From positions 1 to 54,113 of the forward strand of contig CAZPWQ010000013.1 in the NCBI GenBank assembly GCA_964590495.1: 54,113 nucleotides of DNA, in the 5' to 3' direction. The number at the start of each line of letters is the position of its first letter. Position 1 is the stretch's first letter. Both the position numbers and the translations under genes were made by a program. The DNA is from CAZPWQ01 sp964590495. GTDB taxonomy: Bacteria; Bacteroidota; Rhodothermia; Balneolales; Balneolaceae. Below, piece after piece: positions 1 through 9,051 of the stretch. The notes beneath the pieces were generated by a model that saw only the letters and a list, made by a program, of their open reading frames with translations, ran no database searches and was not told the origin of the DNA.

Positions 1-54
1 TCCGGCCAGGGATGCAACAATTGAGGAAAGTAGAATTGATTTTGGTTTAGACAT
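1..54 (-). CDS. N-terminal fragment of a small secreted or membrane protein
   Basis: Reading leftward from an ATG at 54, the window edge gives 18 codons, MSKPKSILLSSIVASLAG. Two lysines are followed by a hydrophobic, small-residue stretch, which is what a signal peptide or first membrane helix looks like. The gene runs off the window, so its product cannot be named. There is no strong Shine-Dalgarno sequence before the ATG. The frame could be chance, because only 54 bases are visible. Confidence 0.4.
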   Translation of the reverse strand, partial: MSKPKSILLSSIVASLAG

Positions 55-623
55 ATGTTTGTTCAATTATTGTTTTCCAGACAGATTCTAACTTTCGAAT
101 GTTTAGACTAAGTACATAATTTCAATAATACAATGATATACTAATGCATAAATTTCTTTGATCCGTATCTTTCTCACATCATTTAACTCCTTCACTAAAA
201 AGATAGTGCGATGAGATTTAGTCTTAAAAGACCTCTATTGAAACCTGTATCTTAACCCGTATCTTGTGTCATCCTGAACTTGTTTCAGGATCTATAGCCA
301 GAACTGTGGTAAGAGCTTTTATTGGATCAACTGCTACAGATGCTGAAATAAATTCAGCATGACACATTTATTAGTTGATGCCCTTTTTACATTATATATT
401 TCACCGTATTTATGAACTAGAGCACCAAGACACAGCATGTTACATGATCTTAAAATAGAGGCGGCAAAGTGCATGGGCATAGTGAAAAAAGACATTGTTC
501 CTACCCTGTTCGTATGGCCCTTCGCCTTACATCCAACCAAAATTCTTAGTTAATAATGCAGACTGAATACTGTTGAGAATAGCAGTTATTGATGAAAAAA
601 GAAAAGGTGCTATTTGCCTGATG
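55..623. other. Intergenic region with palindromic repeats and no convincing gene
   Basis: This stretch lies between the leftmost partial gene and fetB. It holds an inverted pair of REP-like palindromes (267-364). A 68-codon open frame on the minus strand (334-540) ends inside one of those palindromes and has no recognisable family, so it is not called. No RNA gene was recognised. Confidence 0.5.
267..364. repeat. Inverted pair of REP-like palindromes
   Basis: At 267-293 is a palindrome with arms ATCCTGAA/TTCAGGAT. At 338-364 is a diverged copy in the opposite orientation with arms ATGCTGAA/TTCAGCAT. Both are bounded by TGTC/GACA. This is the widespread interspersed 'tgtcatcctgaa' type of intergenic repeat. 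Each copy can form its own hairpin and the two can also pair with each other. Confidence 0.7.
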
Positions 624-1415
624 CTATTTTTTTAAAATAGATTCATCCAGCATATCCGTATCTTTAAACACAAAACGGTTTGAAAAGAGAATCCCGAGGT
701 AAACCGAGAGAATAGTCCCCGAAAAGATAGCGATCATAATCATTATTTGATATTTGATGGCGATCATCGGGGAGCTCCCGCTCAGGATCTGACCGGTCAT
801 CATGCCGGGAAGAGAAACAAGTCCGATAGTAGCCATGGTCGCCAGTGTGGGATTGGCGGATTTTTGCAGAGCCTGACTGATGAAAGACTGCAGGGCTTCG
901 CTTCGTGTTGCGCCCGCTGAAAGATAAAACTGGTAGCGCTCGCGGTGTTCGCTCAGGCTGTAATAAAAGGCATTGATACCTATTACGTTACTGCGCAGGC
1001 AGTTGCCGAGAACCATGCCGGTGATTGGAATCGTATATTGCGCCGCCAGGAATTTAGGCAGCTGTATTACTGCTTCCAGGAAGAACAGATCAATAACGAT
1101 AATCCCCAAAAAGGTGGCCCCGAAAATAGGTATCAGCAATGACTTTTTGCGTTTCAGTTCACTGCGGTCGATAGTGGCAAAATCAGCTACCAACACCATA
1201 ATCATAATCCACCCGGCATTGACCCATGGGTTGTCATACATAAAAAGGTACTCGAGATAATATCCCACAAATACCAGTTGTAATACCATTCGGATTGAGG
1301 CCGTCAACATTTTTTTATTAAGACCTGTACGGAATTTCCACAGGATATAAGCCGGCAGCAGCATTATCAGAAACGCGATGGCCAGTTGCATCCATGAAAG
1401 GTCAATAATTTCCAT
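624..1415 (-). CDS. fetB: FetB-type ABC transporter permease (UPF0014, iron/metal export)
   Basis: This is a 263-residue inner-membrane protein with about seven hydrophobic segments. It carries the hallmark FetB/YbbM motifs: SAGATRSEAL in the cytoplasmic loop, then TMATIGLVSLPGMMTGQILS followed by a conserved YQIMIMIAI helix. In E. coli the FetAB pair exports iron and raises resistance to oxidative stress; transfer of that role here is by family. The start ATG overlaps the fetA stop as TGATG, a one-base overlap, so the two are translated together. Length is normal for the family. Confidence 0.92.
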   Translation of the reverse strand: MEIIDLSWMQLAIAFLIMLLPAYILWKFRTGLNKKMLTASIRMVLQLVFVGYYLEYLFMYDNPWVNAGWIMIMVLVADFATIDRSELKRKKSLLIPIFGATFLGIIVIDLFFLEAVIQLPKFLAAQYTIPITGMVLGNCLRSNVIGINAFYYSLSEHRERYQFYLSAGATRSEALQSFISQALQKSANPTLATMATIGLVSLPGMMTGQILSGSSPMIAIKYQIMIMIAIFSGTILSVYLGILFSNRFVFKDTDMLDESILKK

Positions 1416-2035
1416 CAGCTCAGTTCTATGATTTTATCGGCATACTCAAGCCAGAATGGGTCGTGAGAAGTTGAAACCACTGTTTTATTTGTATGTGCAA
1501 TCAATAAATCGGCGGCTTTATGCTTTGATATGTTATCAAGTGCTGAAGTAGGCTCATCAAGCATAAGAAGAGGTTTGTCAAGCAGGTGACAAATCGCAAG
1601 CCCAACACGCTGACGCTGTCCTGTGGAAAGATCACGAAACTGCTTGGCTGCATCATCTTCAGAAAGACCGATCTTGTTTAAAATCGATATGATCGTCTGG
1701 CGATGGGGTTTATTTTGAACATTAACGGTAAACTCAAACGGTTTTTGGATGACTTCACTCACAGAACCGGCTCCCAAATTAAGGTCCTGTGGTAACCATG
1801 CTGTGATTTTTCTTATTTCCTTCGCTTCTTTTTTATCACCGATGTAAACACTGCCGGATGCGGGTTGTAAAAATCCCATCAGAATTTTGAGGAGCGTGCT
1901 TTTTCCGGAGCCCGATTCACCTTTCAGTACAGTATGTTTTCCTTTGGGAATCGTAAATGTGAGATCCTCCAGTACGACCTCTTCTCCGAATTGAATAGAG
2001 ATACCGGAACATGATATAAGAGCTTGGTCGGCCAC
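1415..2035 (-). CDS. fetA: FetA-type ABC transporter ATP-binding protein
   Basis: This 206-residue ATPase powers the FetB permease encoded immediately downstream. Walker A is GESGSGKST (about residues 39-47), the ABC signature is LSTGQRQR (about 136-143), Walker B is LLMLDEPTSALD (about 156-167) and the H-loop is STSHD near the C terminus. It is a compact single-domain ABC subunit of the usual YbbL/FetA length. It is the first gene of the two-gene transcript. The region upstream (2036-2191) contains palindromic repeats rather than an obvious promoter. Confidence 0.92.
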   Translation of the reverse strand: MADQALISCSGISIQFGEEVVLEDLTFTIPKGKHTVLKGESGSGKSTLLKILMGFLQPASGSVYIGDKKEAKEIRKITAWLPQDLNLGAGSVSEVIQKPFEFTVNVQNKPHRQTIISILNKIGLSEDDAAKQFRDLSTGQRQRVGLAICHLLDKPLLMLDEPTSALDNISKHKAADLLIAHTNKTVVSTSHDPFWLEYADKIIELS

Positions 2036-2091
2036 ACGTGTTATTTCTTAAATTCAGACAAACTTATTTTAGTTATCAGTTATGTCAATTG

Positions 2092-2160
2092 TAACCTGTC
2101 AGGTTTAATTTAGATATTAAGCAACCAATGCAAACACTGCTCTAAAACCTGACAGGTTTC
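2092..2160. repeat. Two copies of an AACCTGTCAGGTT palindrome
   Basis: A palindrome AACCTGTCAGGTTT at 2093-2106 recurs as AAACCTGACAGGTTT at 2145-2159, about 50 bases apart, in the gap between the aminotransferase stop and fetA. It belongs to the same style of short interspersed palindrome as the arm of the element at 6333-6365. It may act as a weak terminator for the leftward aminotransferase transcript, but there is no U-tract. Confidence 0.6.
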
Positions 2161-2191
2161 ACCCGACATTTTGTTGTTATTCCAGCTGTAG

Positions 2192-3106
2192 CTAGAATGG
2201 CAGCGGTTCACCCCGGGTTTCCGTGAGCTGCCGGTGTAGCTTCTGCAGGCGTTCTGTAACCTTCCCTTTTTTAACATTTCCGATTCGGCGTCCGTCGATT
2301 TCGACGACATGAGCCAACTCTCCCATGGTGCCGGTCGTAAAACATTCATCTGCCGTATACATCTCGGTCATACTTAACCGCTTTTCAGAGACGGGTATAT
2401 TGTTTTCACGGCATAGATCGATTACAATTTGCCGGGTAATTCCGGGCAGGCAACTGTCGGCAAAAGGAGTAAGAACTTTCCCACCGTGTACAAAAAATAT
2501 GTTGGTGGCATTTACTTCCGAAACATACCCCTCGATATCCATCATTACAGCACCATCTACACCCGCCATATTAGCCTCAATTTTAGCAAGTATGTTATTA
2601 ATCAGGTTATTGTGGTGAATTTTCGAATCGATGCTTTGAGGTGAGTTTCGTCGTATGGAAGAAGTAATCAGTCGCAATCCATCTTTATCACCGTGCAGCA
2701 TTTGTTTCCACTCGGCCAGCACAATCAACGTAGGACCATATTGATTAACCTCCGGACTCATATACGATGTTACTTTCATTCCCCGGCTCAACGTCAGCCG
2801 GATATGAGTTTCGTCCCTCATGCCGTTGGCTTCCAGGGTTTTAAAAACGGCTTCTTTAATTTCTTTATTGGATGGAATCTCTTTAAAATGCATAGCATGA
2901 GCAGAATTCTGAAGACGCGCCAGGTGCTCATCCAGGGCGAATATTTTTCCGTCATATACTCTGATTCCTTCCCACACTCCGTCGCCGCCCTGTACCAGGC
3001 TGTCGAATACTGATATCCGGGCTTCATCCCTGGAATATAGTTTACCATCAATCCAGACTTTAATGTCTTTATTTCGCGGGTCGGGCAGGGATATTTTTTT
3101 TTCCAT
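2192..3106 (-). CDS. Class IV PLP aminotransferase (branched-chain/D-amino acid type)
   Basis: This 304-residue PLP enzyme of fold type IV has the expected signatures: K162 in DSKIHHNN as the Schiff-base lysine, E197 in SEVNATNIFF holding the PLP nitrogen, and the LPGITRQ phosphate-binding segment at 220-226. It resembles branched-chain aminotransferases, but the substrate cannot be fixed because D-amino acid transaminases and aminodeoxychorismate lyases share this scaffold. The sulfotransferase-like gene lies 79 bases upstream on the same strand, so the two are probably co-transcribed. In plants the corresponding domains occur fused in 'BCAT-like' proteins, which supports a joint function. 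Confidence 0.85.
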   Translation of the reverse strand: MEKKISLPDPRNKDIKVWIDGKLYSRDEARISVFDSLVQGGDGVWEGIRVYDGKIFALDEHLARLQNSAHAMHFKEIPSNKEIKEAVFKTLEANGMRDETHIRLTLSRGMKVTSYMSPEVNQYGPTLIVLAEWKQMLHGDKDGLRLITSSIRRNSPQSIDSKIHHNNLINNILAKIEANMAGVDGAVMMDIEGYVSEVNATNIFFVHGGKVLTPFADSCLPGITRQIVIDLCRENNIPVSEKRLSMTEMYTADECFTTGTMGELAHVVEIDGRRIGNVKKGKVTERLQKLHRQLTETRGEPLPF

Positions 3107-3185
3107 GATAAAATGCAGTTTGAAAAGTTAGTTTATAGAGTCTCAAAATCAGGATGGTATGAAATCAAAAGTGGTAAAAATATTA

Positions 3186-3926
3186 TTATCGCAAAGCCAC
3201 CCCAGCTTTAATTGCATGTACAAACAATTTATCATAGTACGGCTTGCACTGTTCGTATAAAGGTTTAAGATGCTTTGGTACTGGTTCATTTTTAGGTTCG
3301 TATTGTTCAAATCCTGTTGATTTATGGACATTATGATACCAGTATTTTGCCCATATACCATCTTCGGGTATCGGACCTTCATTCCAGGACAGCATTTTTT
3401 CACTGAAAGGAATATCCAGACGCTGACATAATTCAGATAATATCTGACGCGGATCTCTCAGCAGTTCACGTGCATCTATAACATGAAGAGGCCGTGACCG
3501 CTCTCTTACCATCTCAAAGAGTTCATACTCATATTTATATGCTGTATCTCTGAGGGTTGGGTTGGGAATAGTCTCTGCCAGTGAAGGAAGCATATCAGCT
3601 GGATCACGGATAAGAAAAACGTGTTCGAACTTTTCCATCAAAATATCCAGCTCGTCATCCATTCCTATTGTATGGTGAGCCATATTTTTAATGAACAACA
3701 GCTCATTATGATCGTCGTATGTCAAAAGTTCTTTCAATACAACTTTCGGCTCAGTAGACTGACTTCGCAGTATTTCCGCCCTGCCGGGATGCTGGACACC
3801 GCTTTTATCAAGATAATGAGCATAAAAAGGTTCATCATTTACTTTGGTATCATCCCGCCGGCTGAATGAATACATTAAAGCAGTTGATACATTTCGGGGT
3901 CCGGACCAAAGGTTAATTATTCTCAC
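3186..3926 (-). CDS. Sulfotransferase-like P-loop protein
   Basis: This 246-residue cytoplasmic protein starts with a PAPS 5'-phosphosulfate-type loop, SGPRNVST (residues 8-15). It has a 3'-phosphate-type motif FLIRDPADMLPS (about 104-115), and the C-terminal half contains WNEGP. The start is GTG at 3926; an in-frame TAA lies 16-18 bases upstream and no ATG intervenes. True sulfotransferase activity is uncertain, because this bacterial branch is usually found with a class IV aminotransferase, as here (79 bases to the next gene). It could instead bind another phosphorylated ligand. Confidence 0.8.
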   Translation of the reverse strand: MRIINLWSGPRNVSTALMYSFSRRDDTKVNDEPFYAHYLDKSGVQHPGRAEILRSQSTEPKVVLKELLTYDDHNELLFIKNMAHHTIGMDDELDILMEKFEHVFLIRDPADMLPSLAETIPNPTLRDTAYKYEYELFEMVRERSRPLHVIDARELLRDPRQILSELCQRLDIPFSEKMLSWNEGPIPEDGIWAKYWYHNVHKSTGFEQYEPKNEPVPKHLKPLYEQCKPYYDKLFVHAIKAGVALR

Positions 3927-4107
3927 TAAATTCTGTCTCTGTTAATCTTGTCACCAGTTAAGCCTCAAGTGTATTGATATTTTTTGTGCTTTAAAAGTAT
4001 CAGTTCACACAATGATAGAATGATGCCCGAAAATATGTTAAAGTTGATAAACCTGACCAGAGAGATAACGATGCTTATTAATTAATTTGCTATAAAACCA
4101 TTGTTTT

Positions 4108-4141
4108 TTTGTATCTCAGCTCTTATCTATAAATACTTTTT
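4108..4141 (+). promoter_or_regulatory. Possible Bacteroidota-type promoter for the S9 peptidase
   Basis: A TTTG at 4108-4111 and TACTTTTT at 4134-4141 resemble the -33 and -7 boxes (TTTG and TAnnTTTG) of Bacteroidota, with one mismatch in the -7 box. The spacing of 22 bases is slightly long. It would place the start site a few tens of bases before the ATG at 4178. This is a weak call. Confidence 0.25.
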
Positions 4142-4177
4142 CTTTTAATTCAAGCCGTTAATCTTCAATTATTCGTC

Positions 4178-6217
4178 ATGAAAAAGCTAACGCCGGTTCT
4201 CCTATTTCTTCTCTTCTTTCAATTAGGTGTGCAGGAAATGCTTGTTGGTCAGGATACAGATACAGCGGGGTTAACTCCGATGCAGGTGGCTGAGCTGAAA
4301 CAGGTTAATGAAATTGAACTTTCTGCTGATGGTAAACAGATTGCTTATACGCTTGAAGTTCAGGCAGATCCTACCGAAGAGAATAAAGCTGCGAGTAATG
4401 AGCTTTATGTGTTAGATCGGCAAAAAGACGATCCTGCACCGTTCGTAACTACTATGGATATAAGTAATATCGCCTTTCGTCCGGACCACGAAAGTATAAC
4501 TTTTCTCGGCCGAAGAGACAGTGAACAGCCGACATCACTTTTTGAAGTTTCTCTCAGCGGCGGTGAACCTCAGGAAATCTATTTATTTGAGACTTCAATT
4601 GCCGGTTATTCATGGGCGCCGGACGGAAATCATCTGGCTTTTATGGCCGGTGAACCACAGCCTGAAAAAAAGCCAAAGTTGCCGTATCAGCCTGAGATTT
4701 ACGAAGAAAATCTCACCAACCGGCGCGGATATGTTGCGAATGTTAGCATGGAAAGAAATCAACCCCAACAGGTGAAAGTTGAAGGCTCGATTTACCAGAT
4801 GAAATGGAGCCCCGACGGTGAAAAACTGGCAATTGCGGCAGCACCGACACCCATGGTAGATGATTTTTACATGAGTCAACAGGTGTTAATTGTTGATCAA
4901 CAAGGAGAGAATGTGGTCGGAAAAGTAGATCATGAGGGCAAATTGGGGCAGTTCGAATGGAGTCCCGACGGCAACCGAATTGCCATGATCGCAGCTGCCG
5001 ATATTCACGATCCGATAGCCGGACGTCTTTTCACAGTTTCAGCTGAAGGTGGTAAACCAACGCAGTTACATCCTGATTTCCCCGGTATGTTTGAACACTT
5101 CAAATGGAGTGATAACAACACGCTGCATTATATTTCCAGCGAAAGTGTCTGGTCCGGCTATGGGGCTGTAAACGCTGACGGTTCATCAATAAAATCAATT
5201 GTGGAGAGCAAAAACCGCAATCTTACAGATTTTGAGCAGGCATCAGACGGAACAGTTATATTTAAATCCGATGCACCCTCCCATCCTTCTGAAGTATATA
5301 TTTTGCAGCAAAATACAGATTCTCTCGAGCGGGTTACGGACTCCAATCCCTGGCTGAACGATGTCGAACTCGGCCGGCAGGAGGTGGTCAGCTGGGATGC
5401 AAAAGACGGATTAGAGTTACAGGGATTGTTAATATATCCCCTTAAATTTGTAGAAGGAGAGCGTTTTCCGCTTATCACTGTTGTTCATGGCGGACCGGAA
5501 AGTCACTACGATTACGGCTGGCTAACCGATTACTCCGACCCCGGGCAGGTAGGAGCGGCACAAGATTATTTTGTCTTCTATCCCAATTATCGTGGCAGTA
5601 CCGGTCGGGGCGAGGAGTTCACCAAATCCAGCCAGGGCGATCTTGCCGGAAAAGAATTTGATGATATTGTTGACGGTGTTGATCACCTAATAGCCGAAGG
5701 TCTTGTAGATGAGGATAAGGTTGGTGTCACCGGCGGTTCGTACGGAGGATATGCCACGGGATGGATGGCTACCCGCTATACCGAACGTTTTGCCGCCGGA
5801 GTTATGTTTGTCGGCATAAGCAACAATATTTCAAAATGGGGAACAAGTGATATCCCCGAAGAGCTGTACCTGGTCCACGCCCGTAAGCGTATTTGGGAAG
5901 ATTACCAGGAGTACCTGGAACGCAGTCCGATATATTTTGCCGATCAGGCAAAAACACCGCTGCTGATAATGCATGGAAAGGAAGACACCCGTGTTTCCCC
6001 GAGCCAGTCATATGAGCTCTATCGTCATATTAAAACCCGTACCGATACCCCGGTACGGCTGGTTCTTTATCCCGAAGAAGGGCACGGAAACAGAAAATCA
6101 ACAGCCCGGTATGATTACAACCTGCGTATGATGCGTTGGTTTAATGAGTATTTAAAAGGTGAAGACCGGGAGCGCCCGGATTCTGAGTTGGAACTGGAGA
6201 CCACTATGCAAAATTAA
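4178..6217 (+). CDS. Secreted S9 family prolyl oligopeptidase-like peptidase
   Basis: This 679-residue exported serine peptidase begins with a signal peptide (MKKLTPVLLFLLFFQ). A beta-propeller of PD40-type repeats follows, with WAPDG/WSPDG cores recurring between about residues 150 and 280. The C-terminal alpha/beta-hydrolase domain carries the triad: Ser521 in GGSYGGY, Asp603 in GKEDTRVSP and His636 in EEGHG. HGGPESHYDYGW supplies the oxyanion-loop region. It resembles DPP/acylaminoacyl peptidases that trim peptides in the periplasm; the exact specificity is not readable. It is monocistronic, flanked by a divergent gene pair on the left and a MITE-like element on the right. Confidence 0.93.
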   Translation: MKKLTPVLLFLLFFQLGVQEMLVGQDTDTAGLTPMQVAELKQVNEIELSADGKQIAYTLEVQADPTEENKAASNELYVLDRQKDDPAPFVTTMDISNIAFRPDHESITFLGRRDSEQPTSLFEVSLSGGEPQEIYLFETSIAGYSWAPDGNHLAFMAGEPQPEKKPKLPYQPEIYEENLTNRRGYVANVSMERNQPQQVKVEGSIYQMKWSPDGEKLAIAAAPTPMVDDFYMSQQVLIVDQQGENVVGKVDHEGKLGQFEWSPDGNRIAMIAAADIHDPIAGRLFTVSAEGGKPTQLHPDFPGMFEHFKWSDNNTLHYISSESVWSGYGAVNADGSSIKSIVESKNRNLTDFEQASDGTVIFKSDAPSHPSEVYILQQNTDSLERVTDSNPWLNDVELGRQEVVSWDAKDGLELQGLLIYPLKFVEGERFPLITVVHGGPESHYDYGWLTDYSDPGQVGAAQDYFVFYPNYRGSTGRGEEFTKSSQGDLAGKEFDDIVDGVDHLIAEGLVDEDKVGVTGGSYGGYATGWMATRYTERFAAGVMFVGISNNISKWGTSDIPEELYLVHARKRIWEDYQEYLERSPIYFADQAKTPLLIMHGKEDTRVSPSQSYELYRHIKTRTDTPVRLVLYPEEGHGNRKSTARYDYNLRMMRWFNEYLKGEDRERPDSELELETTMQN

Positions 6218-6261
6218 GACTTCGGGTAGTGATTTTTTCTGTTAAAGACTTTCAATGATCG

Positions 6262-6419
6262 GAGGCTGTCCAAAAAGTCATTTTTCAATAAATATCAGTT
6301 AATTTTTTTAAGATTTTATTTTGTTTTCGAGGAGACCTCCAAGGTTTTTGAAACCTTGGAGGTCTACACCTAAATAATTTAAGTTTTCAAAAAGCAAAAA
6401 AGACTTTTGGGACAGCCTC
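6262..6419. mobile_element. MITE-like nested palindrome (158 bp)
   Basis: The outer arms GAGGCTGTCCAAAAAGTC (6262-6279) and GACTTTTGGGACAGCCTC (6402-6419) are inverted repeats with one mismatch and look like IS terminal inverted repeats. There is no transposase between them. At the centre (6333-6365) is a perfect 15-bp stem, AGACCTCCAAGGTTT, with a 3-base loop; this is itself a common interspersed palindrome. The element therefore looks like a non-autonomous IS derivative that has acquired, or been hit by, a second repeat. No clear target duplication was seen. Confidence 0.65.
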
Positions 6420-6501
6420 ATTGTATCATTTAAATCTATGGCTGAGGACAGGTATGACTTTTTTTCAGTCGAACAGTGACGCGGCACCTGGCTGACACAG
6501 A

Positions 6502-8475
6502 CTAATCCTGTGTATCGGGGAACCGGATTTTAAAGCAGGTTCCGTTATCAGATATAACTTCCATTGTACCCCCGATTTGCTTCACCAGAGTATTAACGAG
6601 AAAGAGGCCCAGGCTCTGTTCACTCTGCTTCTTTATTTCAAAACCCTCCGGCAAACCAACCCCGTTGTCAGTAATTTCAAGCAGGTAGTGGTCTACACCT
6701 TCAGGCATAAATCTGACTAAAATTTTACCCAGTGCATTATTTTTAAAGGCATATTTAAAAGCATTGGTCATCAGTTCATTGATGATAAGGGCACAGGGAA
6801 CGGCGGTATTCATATCCAGCTCTATATCCCCTGTTTCAATTTGTACTTCAATATTTTCCCCTTTCTGCTGCATGTTGGTGCTGATATGATCGACCAGTTG
6901 CCGGATATATTCTCCCGGATCAACGCTCGAGAAATACTGATTGTCGTAGAGCATCTCATGGATCAGTGCCATGGAATTTATCCGACTCTGGCTTTGCTCC
7001 AAAAGCTGACGCGCTGAGGGATCTTCGGTTTTATCGGACTGTAAATAAAGAAGTCCGGAGATAACAGCCAGATTATTCTTTACCCTGTGATGGATTTCAC
7101 TCAACAGTGCTTCCTTTTCTTTTAAAGACGACCGGATTTGTTCTTCCTGCTTTTTTCGTTTGGTAATATCCCGGACAATTCCCCGAAAACCGACAGCCAC
7201 TTCTTCAGCATCGCGGATCAGTGTGACTGATGCTTCGACATAGCATTTTTCGTTATGCCTGTCATAAATTTCCCAGTTATAGCCTTTCTCAGGTTTTCCG
7301 GTACGATAGACGCGGTTAAAAGCTTTGAATACTTTCTCAGCATTATACTTACTCATATAATCGCGATTGTTCATTCCGATCAACTCTTCTTCGGGATAAC
7401 CCATAATTTCACACAGCGAGTTATTGACAAAAGTAAAATCTCCATTCAGATCTGTTTCAAAATAACCATCCTCGATATTATCGAGTATGGTTCGATACTT
7501 TTCTTCACTCAGCCTGAGTTCCTCTTCAGCGTTCTTGCGCTCCGTGATATCATTTATAACCGCATCGATGTAGATCTGTTCACCATCCGTTACCAGCTTT
7601 TCACTTTCCAGTCCCCAGAAGATAGAACCGTCTTTTCGAAGAAAACATACTTCTTCATTTTTAAATTCTTTATTTTCGAAAAGCTTATCGAGGAGTACTA
7701 TCCTTTTTTGAGGATCCTTATAGTAACTTTGAGGCGGGTTTTTCAATACCTCCTCTTTCGAATCATACCCGAACATTTCTACAAAAGCCTCATTTACGTA
7801 CACCAGGCCGTCATCGGGTGTACTTCGGAGTATGGCCTCATGAACATTTGTTGTGATAGAATCGAGCAGTTGATTGGATTTCTTTAATTTTTGCCGAGCT
7901 TGTTCCCTTTCGGTGATATCATATACACTTGTTACACTTCCGACCATCTTATCATCAAACATCTGGGGTATGGTAACCTGGTGTAAAATACGGCCGTTAT
8001 TCATCTTAAAAGTTTCTTCACTGGTTTCATCCAGGTTCTGTAGGAAAGCCTTTATTCTACGATTAAAGTTTGCACGATCATCCACATTTTCTTTCAGGAT
8101 AGGCAGGATTTTATCAAGTGATCCGGTTTTCATGATATTGTCCGGCACGTTAAGCATATCGGCAAAACGGTTATTATATGCTATAATTTTGCCTTTGTAG
8201 TCGAATACCACAACACCCTGGGGTGTTGCCTGCAAAATGGAATTCAATAATTCTACATACCTGTTTTGCATATTGGCGATCGGAAAGGAAGGCAAATCAG
8301 AATTCTGACCATTAAAAACCTGACAAGCTGACTTTCTTAATTCAGCTGTCCAGCTGTTAATTTTATTTACGGATATGTCGAATTCTTTCGACAACTTTTC
8401 CGGTTCTGCACCTTCAATAGCTTTTAATGCTATTTCGGCTTTTGTAGTAGATGAAATTTTTATATCAACCGACAT
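6502..8475 (-). CDS. Three-PAS sensor histidine kinase (HisKA_2 type) with N-terminal HTH
   Basis: This 657-residue, apparently soluble kinase has no clear membrane segment. Residues about 8-58 resemble the helix-turn-helix of IS3-type transposase OrfA (KAEIALKAIEG... KLSKEFDIS..INSWTAELRK). Three PAS domains follow at roughly 75-190, 200-315 and 325-440, each ending in an ITER/ITKR linker. The HisKA_2 dimerisation box EIHHRVKNNL has phosphoacceptor His463, and the HATPase_c domain shows NELMTNAFKYAF, DNGVGLP and SLGLFLV. No receiver domain or cognate regulator lies nearby, so this is an orphan kinase. PAS ligands are unknown. Confidence 0.9.
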   Translation of the reverse strand: MSVDIKISSTTKAEIALKAIEGAEPEKLSKEFDISVNKINSWTAELRKSACQVFNGQNSDLPSFPIANMQNRYVELLNSILQATPQGVVVFDYKGKIIAYNNRFADMLNVPDNIMKTGSLDKILPILKENVDDRANFNRRIKAFLQNLDETSEETFKMNNGRILHQVTIPQMFDDKMVGSVTSVYDITEREQARQKLKKSNQLLDSITTNVHEAILRSTPDDGLVYVNEAFVEMFGYDSKEEVLKNPPQSYYKDPQKRIVLLDKLFENKEFKNEEVCFLRKDGSIFWGLESEKLVTDGEQIYIDAVINDITERKNAEEELRLSEEKYRTILDNIEDGYFETDLNGDFTFVNNSLCEIMGYPEEELIGMNNRDYMSKYNAEKVFKAFNRVYRTGKPEKGYNWEIYDRHNEKCYVEASVTLIRDAEEVAVGFRGIVRDITKRKKQEEQIRSSLKEKEALLSEIHHRVKNNLAVISGLLYLQSDKTEDPSARQLLEQSQSRINSMALIHEMLYDNQYFSSVDPGEYIRQLVDHISTNMQQKGENIEVQIETGDIELDMNTAVPCALIINELMTNAFKYAFKNNALGKILVRFMPEGVDHYLLEITDNGVGLPEGFEIKKQSEQSLGLFLVNTLVKQIGGTMEVISDNGTCFKIRFPDTQD

Positions 8476-8637
8476 CTGTTTTAATAATTACTTAACATGT
8501 AGAACAAAAAATAAAAGCCATAAAACCAGCAAAGAGTAATTAATTGGGAATCACCTGAAAGTAATAAATTTCATCTCCCTCCGCTAATCGTCTATAATAC
8601 TAATTATTTTGTTGTAAAAAGAAATATTGCATTAGGC

Positions 8638-8850
8638 ATGAAACCAGAAGTTGAGTCATACAAATTAGGTACAATTGAAATAAATATTGTTGAAACTGAT
8701 AACCCGAAGAAGCTGAAGGTTATTTGTAATGATGGTAATTACAGGTCTGAATTTACTATCCGGGAATATGAGTATAAAAACTACAAAAGACATATGAATC
8801 AACGCATCAAAAATGCCTATAAAGAACAGTATAAAGACGAAGAAGAGTAA
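8638..8850 (+). CDS. Small hypothetical protein
   Basis: A 70-residue charged soluble protein is encoded divergently from the histidine kinase. It begins MKPEVESYKLG and ends in a lysine- and glutamate-rich helix with an acidic tail. No family was recognised. It is called because it has an ATG start, sits in an otherwise empty divergent gap and has a plausible composition for a small folded protein with an extended C-terminal helix. The opposite-strand frame over the same bases is extremely hydrophobic and looks like a shadow. Confidence 0.5.
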   Translation: MKPEVESYKLGTIEINIVETDNPKKLKVICNDGNYRSEFTIREYEYKNYKRHMNQRIKNAYKEQYKDEEE

Positions 8851-9051
8851 AATTAGCCGCGGATTGGTACGGATCTTAAAGATTAAATACTGCCATTTAT
8901 CAGAAGATATATGATACTGTATCCTTGAGTGGGTTCTCAACAGCAGCTGATTAAAAATTTTTAATTATTATTACTGTCGCTTTAAGAGTTTCTTCTTGAT
9001 TGTAATAGTTGGTTTCAGATGGGGTGGTCAAAAAAATAAACAGGGAATCAA

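Noticed and set aside
334..540. 68-codon minus-strand open frame
   Set aside because: It ends inside a REP-like palindrome, has no recognisable family and no Shine-Dalgarno sequence.
8665..8940. 91-codon hydrophobic minus-strand frame over the small gene
   Set aside because: It is antisense to the 8638-8850 frame, and its phenylalanine/isoleucine richness reflects A/T-rich codons on the other strand.
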